Assembly: GCF_041146395.1 (NCBI RefSeq)
Contig: NC_090989.1
Span: forward strand, 51,052,501 to 51,116,500
Reading direction: 5' to 3'
Length of the DNA: 64,000 bases
Origin: Eulemur rufifrons
Lineage: Eukaryota; Chordata; Mammalia; Primates; Lemuridae
The position numbers were made by a program, and so were the translations under genes. The notes under the pieces were generated by a model. It saw only the letters and a list, made by a program, of their open reading frames with translations, was not told where the DNA came from and made no database searches. Below are positions 46,246 through 59,256 of this stretch, one piece after another. Numbering within the stretch: position 1 is the stretch's first letter; the number at the start of each line of letters is the position of its first letter.

Positions 46246-49200
46246 GTTTTTCTGAGAAACTAAAACTGTCCTAAGAAATAAAGTTTACTAATTAGAAAAT
46301 GAATGGGAATTCTAATGCTTACCTGGTCATACAGGTGATTATATGTTTTGGAATATATGAGATCAATATGAATATAAATTATTCAGTTGCTACGGATTCA
46401 AAGTAATCATAATAACTGACAAATTAGTAAGCGCTTATATAATTTAGAAATAAAAAATCCATGACATAAGAGAATATTAATGTAATTTTATTTTATTAAA
46501 AATTATCTAAAAATGAGATGATCATGTGATAGTAGTAGTTATTATTGCTGTCCTAGCTAAAAAATTATGAGATTTTATGAAATATTTCTGAGTTTTGGAA
46601 AATTGCTGCTTCTGATTTGGAAAATGTGCTAGTAGAAAAAGATGTCAATAAAGAAATAGCTTGCTGATCTTTAAATTGTATTTTTAGGCCTCCCTTGGGC
46701 AATACTTTCAGAAATCTTGACATCTTAGGTTTTTTCTTTATGGATTCTGAAAATTTCTGGCAGAACCAAAAATCAGAAGTATTTCAGACAGCTAAAGAGT
46801 TGGAGCTCTTATTCTCCAGGCAGATGTCATTTTTAATCACGTCTGACTTTCTCTTCCTTCTCTAGTCTGAAATGTGGCCAGTTTCCAACATTTAAAGTGA
46901 GCACACAGTTCTATTGCTCTGAGACCTATGCTAAATCCTATAAAAAATGTTTTTTTTTTCAGCAAAGAGTTTTACTGGGTTTTTTTTAGTTTTCTGAGCT
47001 TTAATTGTTCAATTCTATTATTTTAAATTATTTTCATCTTGGGAGTTAATGATTAATGATCTATCATTTAGAATATTTTATGAAATATTTAAACATCCTA
47101 CTGGTGTGACATGGTATTTATATAAATGTGTATTTCCATAAAAATGTATGTTTCTGTTTTATTTTTCAGAATTAACTGCTGATTTTAATTAAAATAAATC
47201 AATTCCATCACAAATGGCCAAACAAGATATTTCTAGGAGCTCAGGATGAGAAAATGATACTTATCAATCAAACCCCTCCTCCTTCCCTTATCCCCGGCTA
47301 CACTACTCAAGTGGAATAAAAACTATTTAACTTTGGTTTTCACTCTGGCAAATAATACCAATTGAGTGCCTACATGTTACATAAAATTATTAAAATCATT
47401 TCAGATTGTTGGTTATTTTTAATTTTAGGATTTATCTCTGGGGAATCAAGAGATAATTTTAGGGTTTAACAGAATCCCTCTATTTTCACATAATCTGAAA
47501 TAAGGAAAATCGGTGAAAAGATGAAAAGGAGAATCAGAAATATGGAGCAACATTTGAGACAATATACCATATGAATAAAAACAATTGATAATTTTGGTGA
47601 GAAGAGGATGTAGTATTAGGATTATAGTTCAAACAAAAGTTAACATATGTGAAATCTGAGAACATCGCTGCTCTATTGGTTCTTTATTTCTCTAATTATA
47701 GATAATCACCTTTATAGCTGCCAGAGAGTTCTGGAGAGTGAAGTGAATGCCATAGTGGCCTTGTATAACGTGCCTAGGTAGGAATTCTGAGATAACTGAT
47801 AATCGGAGTCCTACTTTTATGAGTAGCTCATTGGTTTCCTGGGAGCAAGGAAAGGAGATTTAGTGCCTGATAATCAGGCCCCTCAGAACATGAGAGAAAG
47901 AAGAAATGACAGTGACAAAGTTGTGTAAAAGCCCAGCCACCCTGAGGATGGGAGTGGTGGTGGGGAGATTTTTTGTCCTGTTTCCTGACCTGAGACACCA
48001 GCTTATGATCAATTAGGAAAATACGCATTGAGTTGTAACCTTTAATTCTCTTTAATCTTATTTCTAGAGAACTCCTTCTACTACTTAATAAGCAAGACTG
48101 TAAAAATGAAACTTCAGGTGGCAATTTGGAAACCTAAACAGCTATAAGAACTGAACGGAAAAAAATACTATCTTCCCTGTTTGTGGCAGTAGTTCTAGTA
48201 CAAGACATGAGGAGGGGACTGGGGTAACCTCCGTGAGAACAGCAAGAGAGCAAGACAGCAGGCACCTTGGAGAGCAAGCCTGGAAAATTATCAAAAGTCA
48301 TTGAATTGAATTGAAATAGGCAGTTAAAATGATCACTGTGAGGATTCGAATTGGTTTTTTAACTTTATTAATAGATCAGGTATATTTAAGGATTTATTAT
48401 TACACATCACCTTGATTTATCCTTTACCGATGGACGTGTACATTTTATGCATCAAGATGCCTAACACTTATTAGGGAAATGTGGGATTAACAGAGCCTCA
48501 CCTGGTTAGCCCTGGTGCACTCTCTCAGTTAATGTTGGCCCAAATAATCTCAGAGAAAGCCAGGTCGTAGTCTCATAGGATAAGAGGATAGATAGAGTCA
48601 TCTGTTCTACACACTATACTAACGAAGTTCCCAAAACTTATGTCATCTTTGGAATTCCTTACCTACCACTCAAAGGATGAAGACGCTGAGAGTACATAGG
48701 GTAGTTTTCAGTGTTTTGGAGAGACCACTGTGACAATGTTAGACTGGCAATGATTTTCCTATATGATAATCACCCAAAGGCACAATGCTATGGTCATTTT
48801 CTGGGCTTCATTTTGAAGAGTTCTTTCAAAGAGCCAAATATGTGAATATTATTCTTAGATTTCTCAATAACCCGCATAAGAATTGATAATTTAAAATTTT
48901 AAAATATCTACTCTGAAAGTTTAGCAAAATTTTTTCCCAAGGACTGTGGGAAAAAAAATCAATATCTCTGCTGATACGTTTCACTTGTTACCAGATTAAC
49001 ACCATTATGATAAATAACATTGGATGCTGTATATATGGCATTTTTAAAATAAATTAATTTCCATTATGATGATCCCTAAATGTACATATACAAAGTGTTG
49101 CTAGCAAAGATAGTCTGCTGGCTTACTATAATTAAAATTTGTTAAAATTCACAGGAGGCTAAAAGAAGAATGCCACCGGCTCATCAACATTTGAAGTTTT

Positions 49201-49989
49201 CAGTTTCTTCCTACAAGATTTGCTTATCACACAGGCACAAAGGATTAGATGAGAAGAGGAAAGTTTTATCTCCAGTTGCCCAGGTATGCATCATTTAGAA
49301 AGGCTGCGTAAATTTGTGTGTATGAAGAGGTGAGGTAAGGAGGCTTGTGAGTATGATACTCTTTAAAACAATCTAAACTAGGTTTATCTTTATTGCCACA
49401 ATGACATAAAATACCCTGTAAGTCAAAGGAAAAAGTCACCAGGAAGAGTTAAGTTGCAGACCTCTGGCTTCAAAGAATCTCATCTAATCAGGGTTGCAGC
49501 AAACCAGTCAAACCAGATCTGAGACTCACCACAGAGAGGAGCCCTTCAAAGACTTGCCTGCTAACTGCTGGAACTCCTCAGATCATTTGTTCCCTGAGTG
49601 ACTTCCCTGGCATCGATATTAGTGTGCTCTGTCCCTGCTGAGTGTTGCACATAACCCTGCAGTGGTGCGTGAAACAATACAGAAATAGACTCTTTAGAAC
49701 AACAACAAAGTAGATTCTACTTCAACAAAGTAGAATCAAAATGCATATGAAACACAACCTTTACTTTGGAAGGGAACATACAGATCGCATTTTCATCTTT
49801 TCTCTAATAAAACCCCTGCCTCCGGCATCAAGTGATGGGGAGCTCATGGACTTGAAAGGAAACAAATCTCTATTTTGAATAATTATGAAATATCAGAATG
49901 TGTTCCCTGTTATTGATATGAAGTCTTGTTCTATACTTCTATACCTTGGTCTGTGCTTTGAGGTTACCAATTTTAAAGCAACTCGCTTT
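46246..49989. other. Repeat-poor unassigned sequence
   Basis: About 3.7 kb in which I recognise no interspersed repeat and no gene. One stretch (49155-49284) could pass as a 130-bp exon by splice-site pattern, but nothing supports transcription. Confidence 0.45.
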
Positions 49990-50690
49990 TTGCTTTTACA
50001 AGAGCATACTTTTATATTTTAGGACTGCTCTCATATTCCCGCTAAGTATTCTCAATTCTGGTATAAACATCCCTAGTTTTTTTCAATATTTCTTACATAA
50101 AATGTCAATGTCCTTAGTATTCTAGCCTCTATTCTTCAAACTCCCTGCAGTTTGATCACAGTATATTTAAAACATGGTAAGCAGATATAAATATAAACAC
50201 TACATGTGATCTGACCAAGGTAAGAGTATAAGGGTTTAAGTATGTCATTTCTTCCTCTTTTGGTATAGATTAGAATTTATTGAATGTTTTTGGTAAATAA
50301 TTACCTAAATTGGTTTATATTGAGTTTCAGTTAACTAAAGTACTTACTTCCTTTTCCAAGTAAACCATTTAATTGACTTACCAGAAGAATAATGCAAGAG
50401 TTTAGATTTATTCTTATTAAATTTTGCCTTGTTAATTTTGACCTTGATCTTGATTCTTGATGACTCTGGATTACTCTTATTATTTGTGTATTTCTATGGG
50501 AATAAAACAGGGAGAAGTTGTGAGTCTTGCTGTCCCAACAGAAAACGACCTCTATGTTGTCATTAATCCTTTTTACATAAGATTAGTCAGATTGCTACAA
50601 ACCTGTGTAACTATATATGTTGTTCTAGCTCATTTTCGGGGGACAATTCCTTGAATGCCTTGTTGAAAAGATTGTCATGTTTTCGATGCA
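49990..50690 (-). mobile_element. Ancient L3/CR1 LINE relic, reverse orientation
   Basis: A run of weak matches to the reverse complement of L3 (CR1-type) ORF2 in the right order: ATGTGATCTGACCAAGGTAA, then TATATTGAGTTTCAGTTAAC, TTATTAAATTTTGCCTTGTT, TTGACCTTGATCTTGATTCT, TGCCTTGTTGAAAAGATTGT. Very old and non-coding. Limits are approximate, and the identification is by recall of the consensus order. Confidence 0.5.
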
Positions 50691-53600
50691 TCCCTGCTGC
50701 TTCCTGGCGAGTATCAGCTTCCTTGGTTAAATATTAAAAATTATGTATTTAAAATCCTGCCCTAAATGTCTTCACGTATGTATGTTATAGTTTTGGAATC
50801 TCTTTCTACAATTCAAATTTATCATAAAGAGAATTCATATTTTATCTTTATTGAGGCCAACAAAATAAATTTAAAAAATAACCAAACTATCATTAATAGC
50901 TTTCCACAATGATGTATGTATGCAAATTCCTTCCCACACCCTAGAAAATAATTCATGATAAATTGCATGAGGCATCCAGAGCTTGAATTTGAATATAAAA
51001 ATGTGAATAAAAGTGACCAGAGTCACTTGTAATATTAAGTAAATGACATATTCTTGGGGCCTTGGTTTGTGAGGATGATGCATATGAAAGCACTGGTAGC
51101 AATAACCATCAATCTTGAATTTAAATGTATTTACAATATATCATGTAACCATAGTCACACTTTTCCCTAAATGTAGCTAGATAATTAATTTTATGGAATA
51201 TTGCTGCTTCGTATAATTTCTCCACCTCCCAATTCCCAGTACTCTTGGAAATAACTACTGTTAGCCACATAACTAAAATATTTAATTAAAGGGAAATACC
51301 ATATAAATTATCAAAAATTAATAGTACCATCTACACACAGTCTCAAAATTCTTGGAAAATGGTCTCTAGTTCCATCCAAATTGAGGCAAAACACATTAAT
51401 TTGTTCCTTTTTATGATTAATACTCCATGGTGTATATCTACCACATTTAAAGCTCTATCTGCCAGTCGATAAAATTTCCTGAAACCAATGGTTTATTCTT
51501 TTTGTCATGCAGTTTAGCAAGGCTTGAATACCTTTACTTCTTTATTTAGTTTCTTAGCATTTCCCTAGAATTTTACTGCATGTGCTAAACCCAGGAATTT
51601 TCTTTTGAATTCACCTCAGTCAAATCCCATTCCTTCCGTTTTTTTGGCACTGGCCCCAGATCATTGTGGTTTTGTTTGTTTGTTAGTTTGTTTTTTAAGA
51701 CTGTCATTCCTTCCCTTTCCAAAGGTTACTCATTACTGCTGAATTTCTGTGCCAGTTCTACAACTGAAATATTCCTGTTCACAAACGTTCTTCCTAAGTC
51801 ACCAGAGAGAGTGGGCCTTAACTCCTTTCAACGGCAATTTCCATCGTATTTGTGTTGTCCTCATATCCTTTGCTATTTGGAGCAGAGAACATCAGTCTTT
51901 TAACACACCGTTTTAGAGTGTACTTACAAATCCATCTAAATGTACATCATTTTAGAGATTAGTACTTTATTTTGGTAGAGTTTCAAAAAAAGGAAGCATA
52001 GCTGATGTTAAGACTGGTGAAGCTTTGAACAATATAGCTATAAGTAATTCTTCCAAGAATGTCATATATTATGAAGATAACACCTTCACAGAGAACCTAA
52101 ATATCATTCTCTCCCAAGCAAATAGTTTCATAACTTTGGCAAGCATATTTCTCTTTCCCTTTTGACATCTCCAGGCATTCAATTGCAACACATAGAAGGC
52201 CATATTTTGAAGAATGAAAAGTAATTTTCAGCCCACAATTCTGGCTTGCTCTCCCTATCATTTTCCCTCAGAATTGAGCAATCTTTGAATTGTTCCAGCA
52301 AATATGAAAATTATCATTGTCAGTATAGGACCCTGTCCAACACGCTTCCAGATTTTGAACAGTAATCCTGCTCTTTTTGGATTTCACATGCAACCTACAT
52401 CAGACCAGAAAGATATAGATAATGAAGATGACAGTGGCCTTATTTGACATCATAAAGAAGAAAAATTGTTTTGTGTTATTTTCTGTAAAGTAAAAATTCT
52501 TTAAGTTGGTTGATTGAACTAGGGATTTTTGGTATCATGGGACACTATAAAGTGTCCATTGATATAAGTCTGAATTTTTTAAATAAAATATTATTTCAGC
52601 CTATTGAACTAGGGGTTATTAGTTATATGAAGGGTACAATAAAGCTATGTGTCTTTGTTATATGCCTAAATATTTTTAATATAGTGCTTTAGATCATTAT
52701 GTTTTCACATTTGCTTTTGAATAGGTAATGACTACTATCATGCTCTCTTATGATAAATTTTCAATGTGACCTCTAAAGGCCGTTGCATTAAAATGTGAGA
52801 GTGATTGAGAGTGATCTGTACCTTTGACTCTCATTTTCATTGGTGTGAGATGATTCCTCTTAATATTTTCACTTGAGTGGCTATTACAAAATTATAAATT
52901 TTCAAATGAATATTTGAAAAATCACAGAAAAAAGAAACGAGGTGTACAAAGGCAGAAACCACTCACTCAGGAAGTGCTTTTCTTACATGGGGAGCTGTAA
53001 TATTTTCTGAGAAATATTGTCATAAAACACTTGATATTTTTAGAATGCTTTCACCACCAAAAACCTGGTACATTTTAATACCGTCTCTCTTTTTTATTGT
53101 AAAAGGAAAATTCTAAGCTTCATGTTTTAAATAAACTATTGCCTTCACCCTGCCCTTCTCTTACCTCCCATTTCCCAAGCTTGAAATGATGTGGGTCTCT
53201 CTCTGGCCCCTTCTGGAGCATGAGCTTGTGCCTGGTATACGTCAAACATCTACAGCAGGGCCATTAAGTCCTTAAGCTGAATAGTATCATCCCTGCTAGA
53301 GATGGTGGCCAAATGAACACATATCCTGACTTGTGGACTCTGGTAAAGCATTCCAAATTTATCTATTTCCTATGTACATGAAGAAAAAACATTATTTTTT
53401 TTAAAAAAAGGATAATTGGTTTTTAAAATAGTAGGCCTTATAAACACAGAGAAAAATCAGTGTTATTATTACTGTCACAAATTGCAGTTTTAAAAAAGAT
53501 GATATCAATGTCAGGAGCAAATGGGACTTTCTGATTCTGAAAATGGAAACCCACATACAAGGGCTCTAGGGACAGAATATGTAGATAAAAACAGTGAGAG

Positions 53601-55524
53601 TGGAATTTTCCAGAGTTTTACTTCTATAAATAATTAACGGAATGTCCTTATATAAATAAATATTTCCCTCTGGGAATTACAGCATCATTAGGAATTTTTC
53701 AATACTAATTCTGGTTTTACCATCTATTCCCTAATCTCATTTTTAGCATCTTTCTGTCTGCTTGTCTTTTAAGGAGAAATCCTTCATTTTGTGTAATAGT
53801 CAGAACTAATGTGCATGATTAAGATCAAATGGAATTACTGTAAGGGAAGGCATGACAAAGGGGCAGGGAAACATAACTTTACTGTTAAAAATCTACAAAC
53901 CTCTAGAGTTACAATTCCTAGGGAGTCCTTTTATCTAATTTTCATCTTGGGCCTTTATTCCATTACTCTTTTCTTGCTAAAGGAATGTGACTAAACTACA
54001 AAAGTGACTTTAGGTTAGTCATATTCTCTTCATTTTTCAAATTAGTTACTGTTTTTTTTTTAATATTGTAGGGAAAGCCATGGGGAATTAGCTTACAACT
54101 GAGCCATCAAGAAATTAAAGAAGACAAGTATTCTATTCTGTTATTTCTGAAATCATGATAGCCTCCTTTTTCACCAAATATGTTTAACACAAAAGAAAAG
54201 AAATGGTGAATAATTGTTAAATGCTTATACCCACAAATAAGGCATTTAGTGCTAGGAAAAAAACAAAATAAGCAAGAAGACTTATACTTCCTTGGAGCAA
54301 GTCATTTAAAATAGTTAATAGTGATGGAGTCATAGAAAATGGAAGATATTCTAATTCATATAAGTTTGTTAAATGGTAGATTTCTACGTATCTGAATTTT
54401 GTAACTGATATGTACCTAAAATAATTTGTATAAATCTGTTTCATAATCACATTAAGGGAGACTTTGTAAAGGGAGTTCTGTGTAAATTATTTTGCAATGT
54501 GAATAATCACCTCTTCATTGATCTGTTTTGGAAGTCAGAATTTTTTTTAGGTCATATTTTCTTAAATCATACAATTACCCACATTATAAAAAAGCAGCAT
54601 TTCTTTGAAGATCCTCCTTATCTATTATGGGGGTCTAGTTTGGAACTGGAGGTAGATTGATAGGAAGCAATGTTTAATGAGACAGCTAACTCTTGCTTTT
54701 CCAGATTTATTACCTGGGAGACCAACACTGTGGATTTATCAAAGGCTTCCTCGCCTTCTGGCTTCTTGTTGATATTGATAGGAGATCTGCAGGGGGGAGA
54801 AGAGAGTGAACCCTCTTTTGGGTTGTTGTGTGTTGTCTGTGTCCCTCTACCACAGGTCACAGTTTTTGTCAGGCTACGCTCCTGTACAGCTACATGTGTG
54901 TGGATGCCCCTTAATCTTAGAAGGGAACAATTCTACTATAACTAACCCTTGAGTACCACTCTGTTCCTTGTTGGTTTCCCCAAACTCTGGCTTTCCCCAT
55001 AGTCCTTTATTAAACTCTTCTCAATCATTGCAGTGGGCAATCTTGCTTCTTGACCACATCAAAAGTTTTGTGATGTGGTAAACAGTAGATTAATTTTCAG
55101 TAGACTCCAAACAGAGACTTTTCCCTCTAAAAAGCATTCTGCCTTCCACATCTCTCTTTAGGCTACCTGTCCTCTTAATCATCTTGGACTACGGGAGAAA
55201 ATGCACCTGATAGAGCTAATATATATTGACCCCTTCCTACAAACCAAGGCATAATAGGAAAGTTAAAGAAGTATCTTCTGGGAGAATTTCTCAGAGCCTT
55301 GGTTACCCTAAAGTGTCTTCAAGACTAGGAATTAGAGACACAGCTACATCATTACATTGCCACTCTTAGGTTTAAAAGGTGGGTAAAAATATGCTCTGAT
55401 TGATAATAAGAGCAGAAGAGAGGAATGGACTCACTAATACAGACCCCCAGACCTGGGGTACATGAAAAGAGACTGGACACTGGAAAGAATTACATGGCTT
55501 CATTGATCCTTATGCATTTTAAAT
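50691..55524. other. Largely unassigned sequence
   Basis: Only an L1 fragment (51340-51450) is recognised with confidence. 54600-55080 has an LTR-like flavour (GTCCTTTATTAAACTCTTCT near 55002) but was not assigned. Open frames are short, overlapping and without family resemblance. Confidence 0.4.
51340..51450 (-). mobile_element. L1 ORF2-end fragment
   Basis: GGAAAATGGTCTCTAGTTCC, ATCCAAATTGAGGCAAAACA and ATTAATACTCCATGGTGTAT read as the L1 ORF2 end in reverse. A short fragment with neither terminus. Confidence 0.75.
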
Positions 55525-55665
55525 TTCATTCATTCATGTATTCATTCAGTAAATATTTGAGTGGTTACTTGTGTTCCAGGCACAGTGATAGGTATTGGGA
55601 ATAAAATTGGCAACAAAGTGGAGGCTTGTCTCTCAAAAAATGTATATAGCTTTGTAAAGAGGAGC
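55525..55665 (-). mobile_element. L2 LINE 3' end, reverse orientation
   Basis: TTTCATTCATTCATGTATTC, then CAGTAAATATTTGAGTGGTT, TGTTCCAGGCACAGTGATAG and GGCAACAAAGTGGAGGCTTG follow the inverted order of the L2 terminus. Confidence 0.78.
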
Positions 55666-56959
55666 CATTGACGGTTTTCAAAACACACTGTACATCATTT
55701 ATGGTTTGCTAAAGATTGTCCTCAATCTTTGTTATCATCTTAATAAAACATGGAGTTAAAATAAAAAAAATACCACTTTAGTTATTGGTACATAGAGGTA
55801 CCTGAATATGGTAGATTCCACATCATTATTATCTACAAAGTCTGGTGCCTCCCTTACCAAATCTGGTCAGAGTACATTATGCGTTAAAGGTCACTCTCAC
55901 ATTTTCAGTGGTGATCCGACCTTTGTGTGGAGGCTGGCTTGGACACATCTACTCATTGCTCCAGCAAATACTGAGCATCACATACACACATGTCTCCATA
56001 GGGGATGCACAGAGTTACACATTTCGGTGCTCACTCTCTAAGCGTTTTTAGTCTTTCAATCTAGCCAGGCAAGAATTTATATTTAAGTCAAAACTACCGC
56101 AGTTATTTTTTAAAATGCAGAAGAATGTGTCCTTCCACTTACAGTCTCTGTAAATACAAAAGTAAATAAAACTGGAAACAGATCCATCCTTCCAAATTTC
56201 CCAGCACGAATGCCAAACATAAGGGAGTTTGAGGTATAGTACTGCATACAGTTTTCTGTTTTCTTTATGTATCTTAGAGCAACATCAGCATTGATTGTCT
56301 TGTAAACTTATCTTGTTTCACAGAAACAAAAAGACTATGCTATAGCTAGGTTTGGAGAAGTTATAGAATCTTGCTAGAATGAAAATAATAATGATAGAAA
56401 ATAGATATAAAAATATTCATGGAGTTGCAACATTTTTGATATTTCCTTTTTTAATTATAGCAATTTGTGTAGCCATTTTCCATCTCCTCTTCTTTTCCAC
56501 ACTGATTTAACCTCTACTGTGAGATGCAAGCTACTGATAGAGAAGGTAAAATTAAAACTGTGTGCTGGTGCACAAAGCCAACTTTATCCTTTGAGGCTTT
56601 CTTGTTTACCCATGGGAGGTAAAATTGTGTTTTCACTTGAAGCAAAGCAATCAAATACTCTACAAATATTGGCTGCTGTGTTTAAAAAAATACATATTTC
56701 AATACATTTTAAAAGGGCTTTCTGTGCTTTTTTGGTAAATAATCAAATGATCCAGAATTTCTTAACTTGACACTTTAACTCTCTGTACAGCTCTCATGGT
56801 AAAGAATAAAACTGAGTAGCAAAATTCAAAGTGTTGGGAGTCAGGCACACAGAAGCAATTGGGTATCGGTTATTTCCCATTGGCTGCTTTCACAAACCCT
56901 ATCTTCCACCCAAATTTACTTACTTTGCCACTGCCTGCCTTTCTTAAGGTACCAATTAT
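55666..56959. other. Unassigned sequence
   Basis: No repeat recognised. Two overlapping open frames (55808-56051) are in different frames and show no domain. No gene call is made. Confidence 0.4.
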
Positions 56960-57185
56960 AGCAAAAATCTTATCTAGGCTTCAAGAGCTAGTTCAATGCT
57001 TTTTAACTGTTTAGTGCTTTTTACATTATATTATGCCTAGTTGTGTTTTTTCCCTCCCTTTTGTAGTACACTATGAGTCCCCTGAGGACAGACTATATCT
57101 CTGGTTCACATTGGCATCCAGAAAAACATGGAACAGAGTATGTAACATAATAGGTGCTTAAATGAGTTTTGGCTGAATGAATGAA
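56960..57185 (+). mobile_element. L2 LINE 3' end
   Basis: Contains CTATGAGTCCCCTGAGGACA, then TCTGGTTCACATTGGCATCC, AACATAATAGGTGCTTAAAT and the terminal TGAATGAATGAATG. A standard L2 tail. Confidence 0.85.
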
Positions 57186-58024
57186 TGGATATATGTGTTC
57201 GAGGCTGCGGTTTAGATTCTTCTGATTTATTTCACAAAAGGATTAAACTATTATTTAAATTAGATAATTACTAAAAAATAGTCATTTAATTTTAAAACAA
57301 ATGCCATTGTCCATTATTTTATCTTCCTTATCAATAATGGAGGTAGCCATTCAATTTAGCTGACAGTATGATATGACTGCCTCTATTATTGATAAGAAAG
57401 ATTCACATAGATAACAAAAGCTCTCCAAAGGACAGGAAAATCCCCTTTGTGCACCACTCCCATTCTATAAAAGTACTTGAAGAGAAAAAACATGACAAAT
57501 TAAATCTTGACTAATTGAGATTTCAATGTTTAGTGTATAGATAATCTAAGTCCCTTGCATTTTGTACTTCCTTCTTTTAGGTACTCTATTTTTTACTATT
57601 TAATCGTTAGCTGAAACAAATCAGATAGTTCTTTCTTGGCAGAGTCCTTCATGAAATATTTACTACAAAAATAAAAAATTTTTCATAACAGAAACATGGA
57701 TTTATTTCTACTCTTTCTAATATATTATATCTTTATGAGTCATAGGGAAAAATAATTAAGTTTTTTGCTGAAGAAAAAGACCCATAGAACTGAAAAAAAA
57801 ATTAAAAATTGCAATTCCAAAACACCTCTGGATCAGAAAACCATGAGACTTATAATTGAATATTGTCACTTTGGTCAAATCTTTTACCTTCTCTGAATCT
57901 CTCCTCTTAAATGTAAAATATTGTTGGTTGAGTAATTTCCAAGGTTTTGTTTAACTTGAGTATTCTTCCATTTTTAATCTTGAAATGAAGAGAAATCATT
58001 TAAAAATTTCCTCTTGTATAAATC
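57186..58024. other. Unassigned sequence around the hairpin
   Basis: Apart from the hairpin at 57321-57402 and MIR-like text near 57845-57960 (CACTTTGGTCAAATCTTTTA, CCTTCTCTGAATCTCTCCTC), nothing is recognised. Confidence 0.4.
57321..57402 (+). ncRNA. Candidate microRNA-like hairpin
   Basis: Arms 57321-57350 and 57373-57402 pair over 30 positions. 26 are Watson-Crick and two are G-T. The other two are C-A mismatches on the plus strand, which become G-T if the minus strand is transcribed. The loop is 22 nt and there are no bulges. Arm 5' core: TTATCAATAATGGAGG; arm 3' core: CCTCTATTATTGATAA. Size, loop length and lack of bulges fit a Drosha/Dicer precursor. It lies outside any repeat I recognise, about 135 bp past an L2 tail. 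Expression is unknown, and it could instead be a decayed inverted repeat or MITE. I do not recognise it as a named microRNA. Confidence 0.4.
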
Positions 58025-58170
58025 TTTCCACACATCATTTCATACTCACAAAACTTCCCCTAAAGTGGATGAGGCAAGTATTATTATTCACTTTGATAAG
58101 GAAGAAAATTAGGGCTCAGAAAGGGTTATTGAATCATTTACTCAGGATCACATATCCACTTAATTAGACA
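58025..58170 (-). mobile_element. MIR SINE fragment, reverse orientation
   Basis: CATTTCATACTCACAAAACT, then GGATGAGGCAAGTATTATTA, AGGAAGAAAATTAGGGCTCA, GAAAGGGTTATTGAATCATT and CTCAGGATCACATATCCACT reproduce inverted MIR block order. Confidence 0.75.
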
Positions 58171-58636
58171 AAACTATGGAAATTCACTCCTTGTCTTGTG
58201 CCTTTTCTCTGTTAGCAGTCTGCTTCTCCAAAAGCCAGACACTGTGCACACACATAAATTCACAAGCACACATATACACATACTGCGTTTCTTTCTTTAT
58301 ATACACAATGAGTTTGTATTGATATTGACATCAGTAAGAATACAGCTCTCTGGGTCAATGACTCTAACCTGAAGAAAGATGGAAGTATTTCAATTACTGA
58401 TTTTGTTCCAATGTATAACTCAAATTCTCACACATGAGAGACATTATTTAAAGAGCCACAACAGGTCCAAGCCAGTGCATCTTTTCTTCTCTAGACCTCT
58501 TATATTCCCATCGTGTGCATGTGCACATATTAGCACATGAAAATTGATTTAAAATAAAAGATGTCATAATTGTATCTAAGGTTGTGCTATTTACAATTTC
58601 CTGTATAAGTTGGAGCTAATAGCCTTTGCAACACTC
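58171..58636. other. Unassigned sequence
   Basis: Contains a short CACACA-rich patch near 58240-58280. No other repeat recognised. Confidence 0.4.
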
Positions 58637-58766
58637 TTTTATTTATTTTTCAGTTTTTATTTTTAATTTCAGAATATTATGGGGATACAAGCATTTCGGT
58701 TACATGAATTGCTTTTGTACAGATTGATCAAACTTTGTACATCACCCAGATAGTGTGGACACTCTT
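58637..58766 (-). mobile_element. L1 3'UTR fragment, reverse orientation
   Basis: T-rich tail followed by TTTCAGAATATTATGGGGAT, then GGTTACATGAATTGCTTTTG and CATCACCCAGATAGTGT. A 5'-truncated short L1. Confidence 0.8.
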
Positions 58767-58884
58767 GATTTGTAATTTTTAGCATATATCTTTACTCTGC
58801 AGATGTATAAATAATCACTCTTGATATTGTACTAGAACATTATAGTTATACAAATTAAGTTTTAATAGAAATATATGAGTACAC

Positions 58885-59190
58885 GGCTAGGCATGATGGC
58901 TCACTCCTGTAATCCTAGCACTCTGGGAGGCCCAGGCAGGAGGATTGCTTGAGGTCAGGAGTTCGAGACCACCTGAGCAAGAGCAAGACCTTGTTCCTAC
59001 AAAAAATAGAAAAATTAGCTGGGTGTGGTGGTGCACGCCTGTAGTCCCAGCTACTTGGGAGGCTAAGGGCTAAGGCAGGAGGATCACTTGAGCCCAGGAC
59101 TTTGAGGTTGCACGGAGCTATGATCATGCCACTGTACTCTAGCTGGGGTGACAGAGTGAGTCTTAGTCTAAAATATATAAATATATATAC
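58885..59190 (+). mobile_element. Alu SINE, older, without the linker insertion
   Basis: Dimeric Alu: left arm from GGCTAGGCATGATGGCTCAC, B box AGTTCGAGACC near 58960, middle linker ACAAAAAATAGAAAAATTAG, right arm with GCCTGTAGTCCCAGCTACTT and an end near GAGTCTTAGTCT. The tail is a degraded AT stretch instead of pure A. It lacks the extra linker block seen in the other two Alus and has many substitutions, so it is older. Confidence 0.93.
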
Positions 59191-59256
59191 ATATGCACAC
59201 TGTATTCATGCTTACAACCTTGAAATCAAGAGTTTGGTTATCTTCTACCCTCCTGC

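Noticed and set aside
54600..55080. Possible LTR
   Set aside because: GTCCTTTATTAAACTCTTCT and a CA-like edge are suggestive, but no family block order could be established, so it was left unassigned.
58915..59127. 70-residue minus-strand open frame
   Set aside because: Antisense Alu translation.
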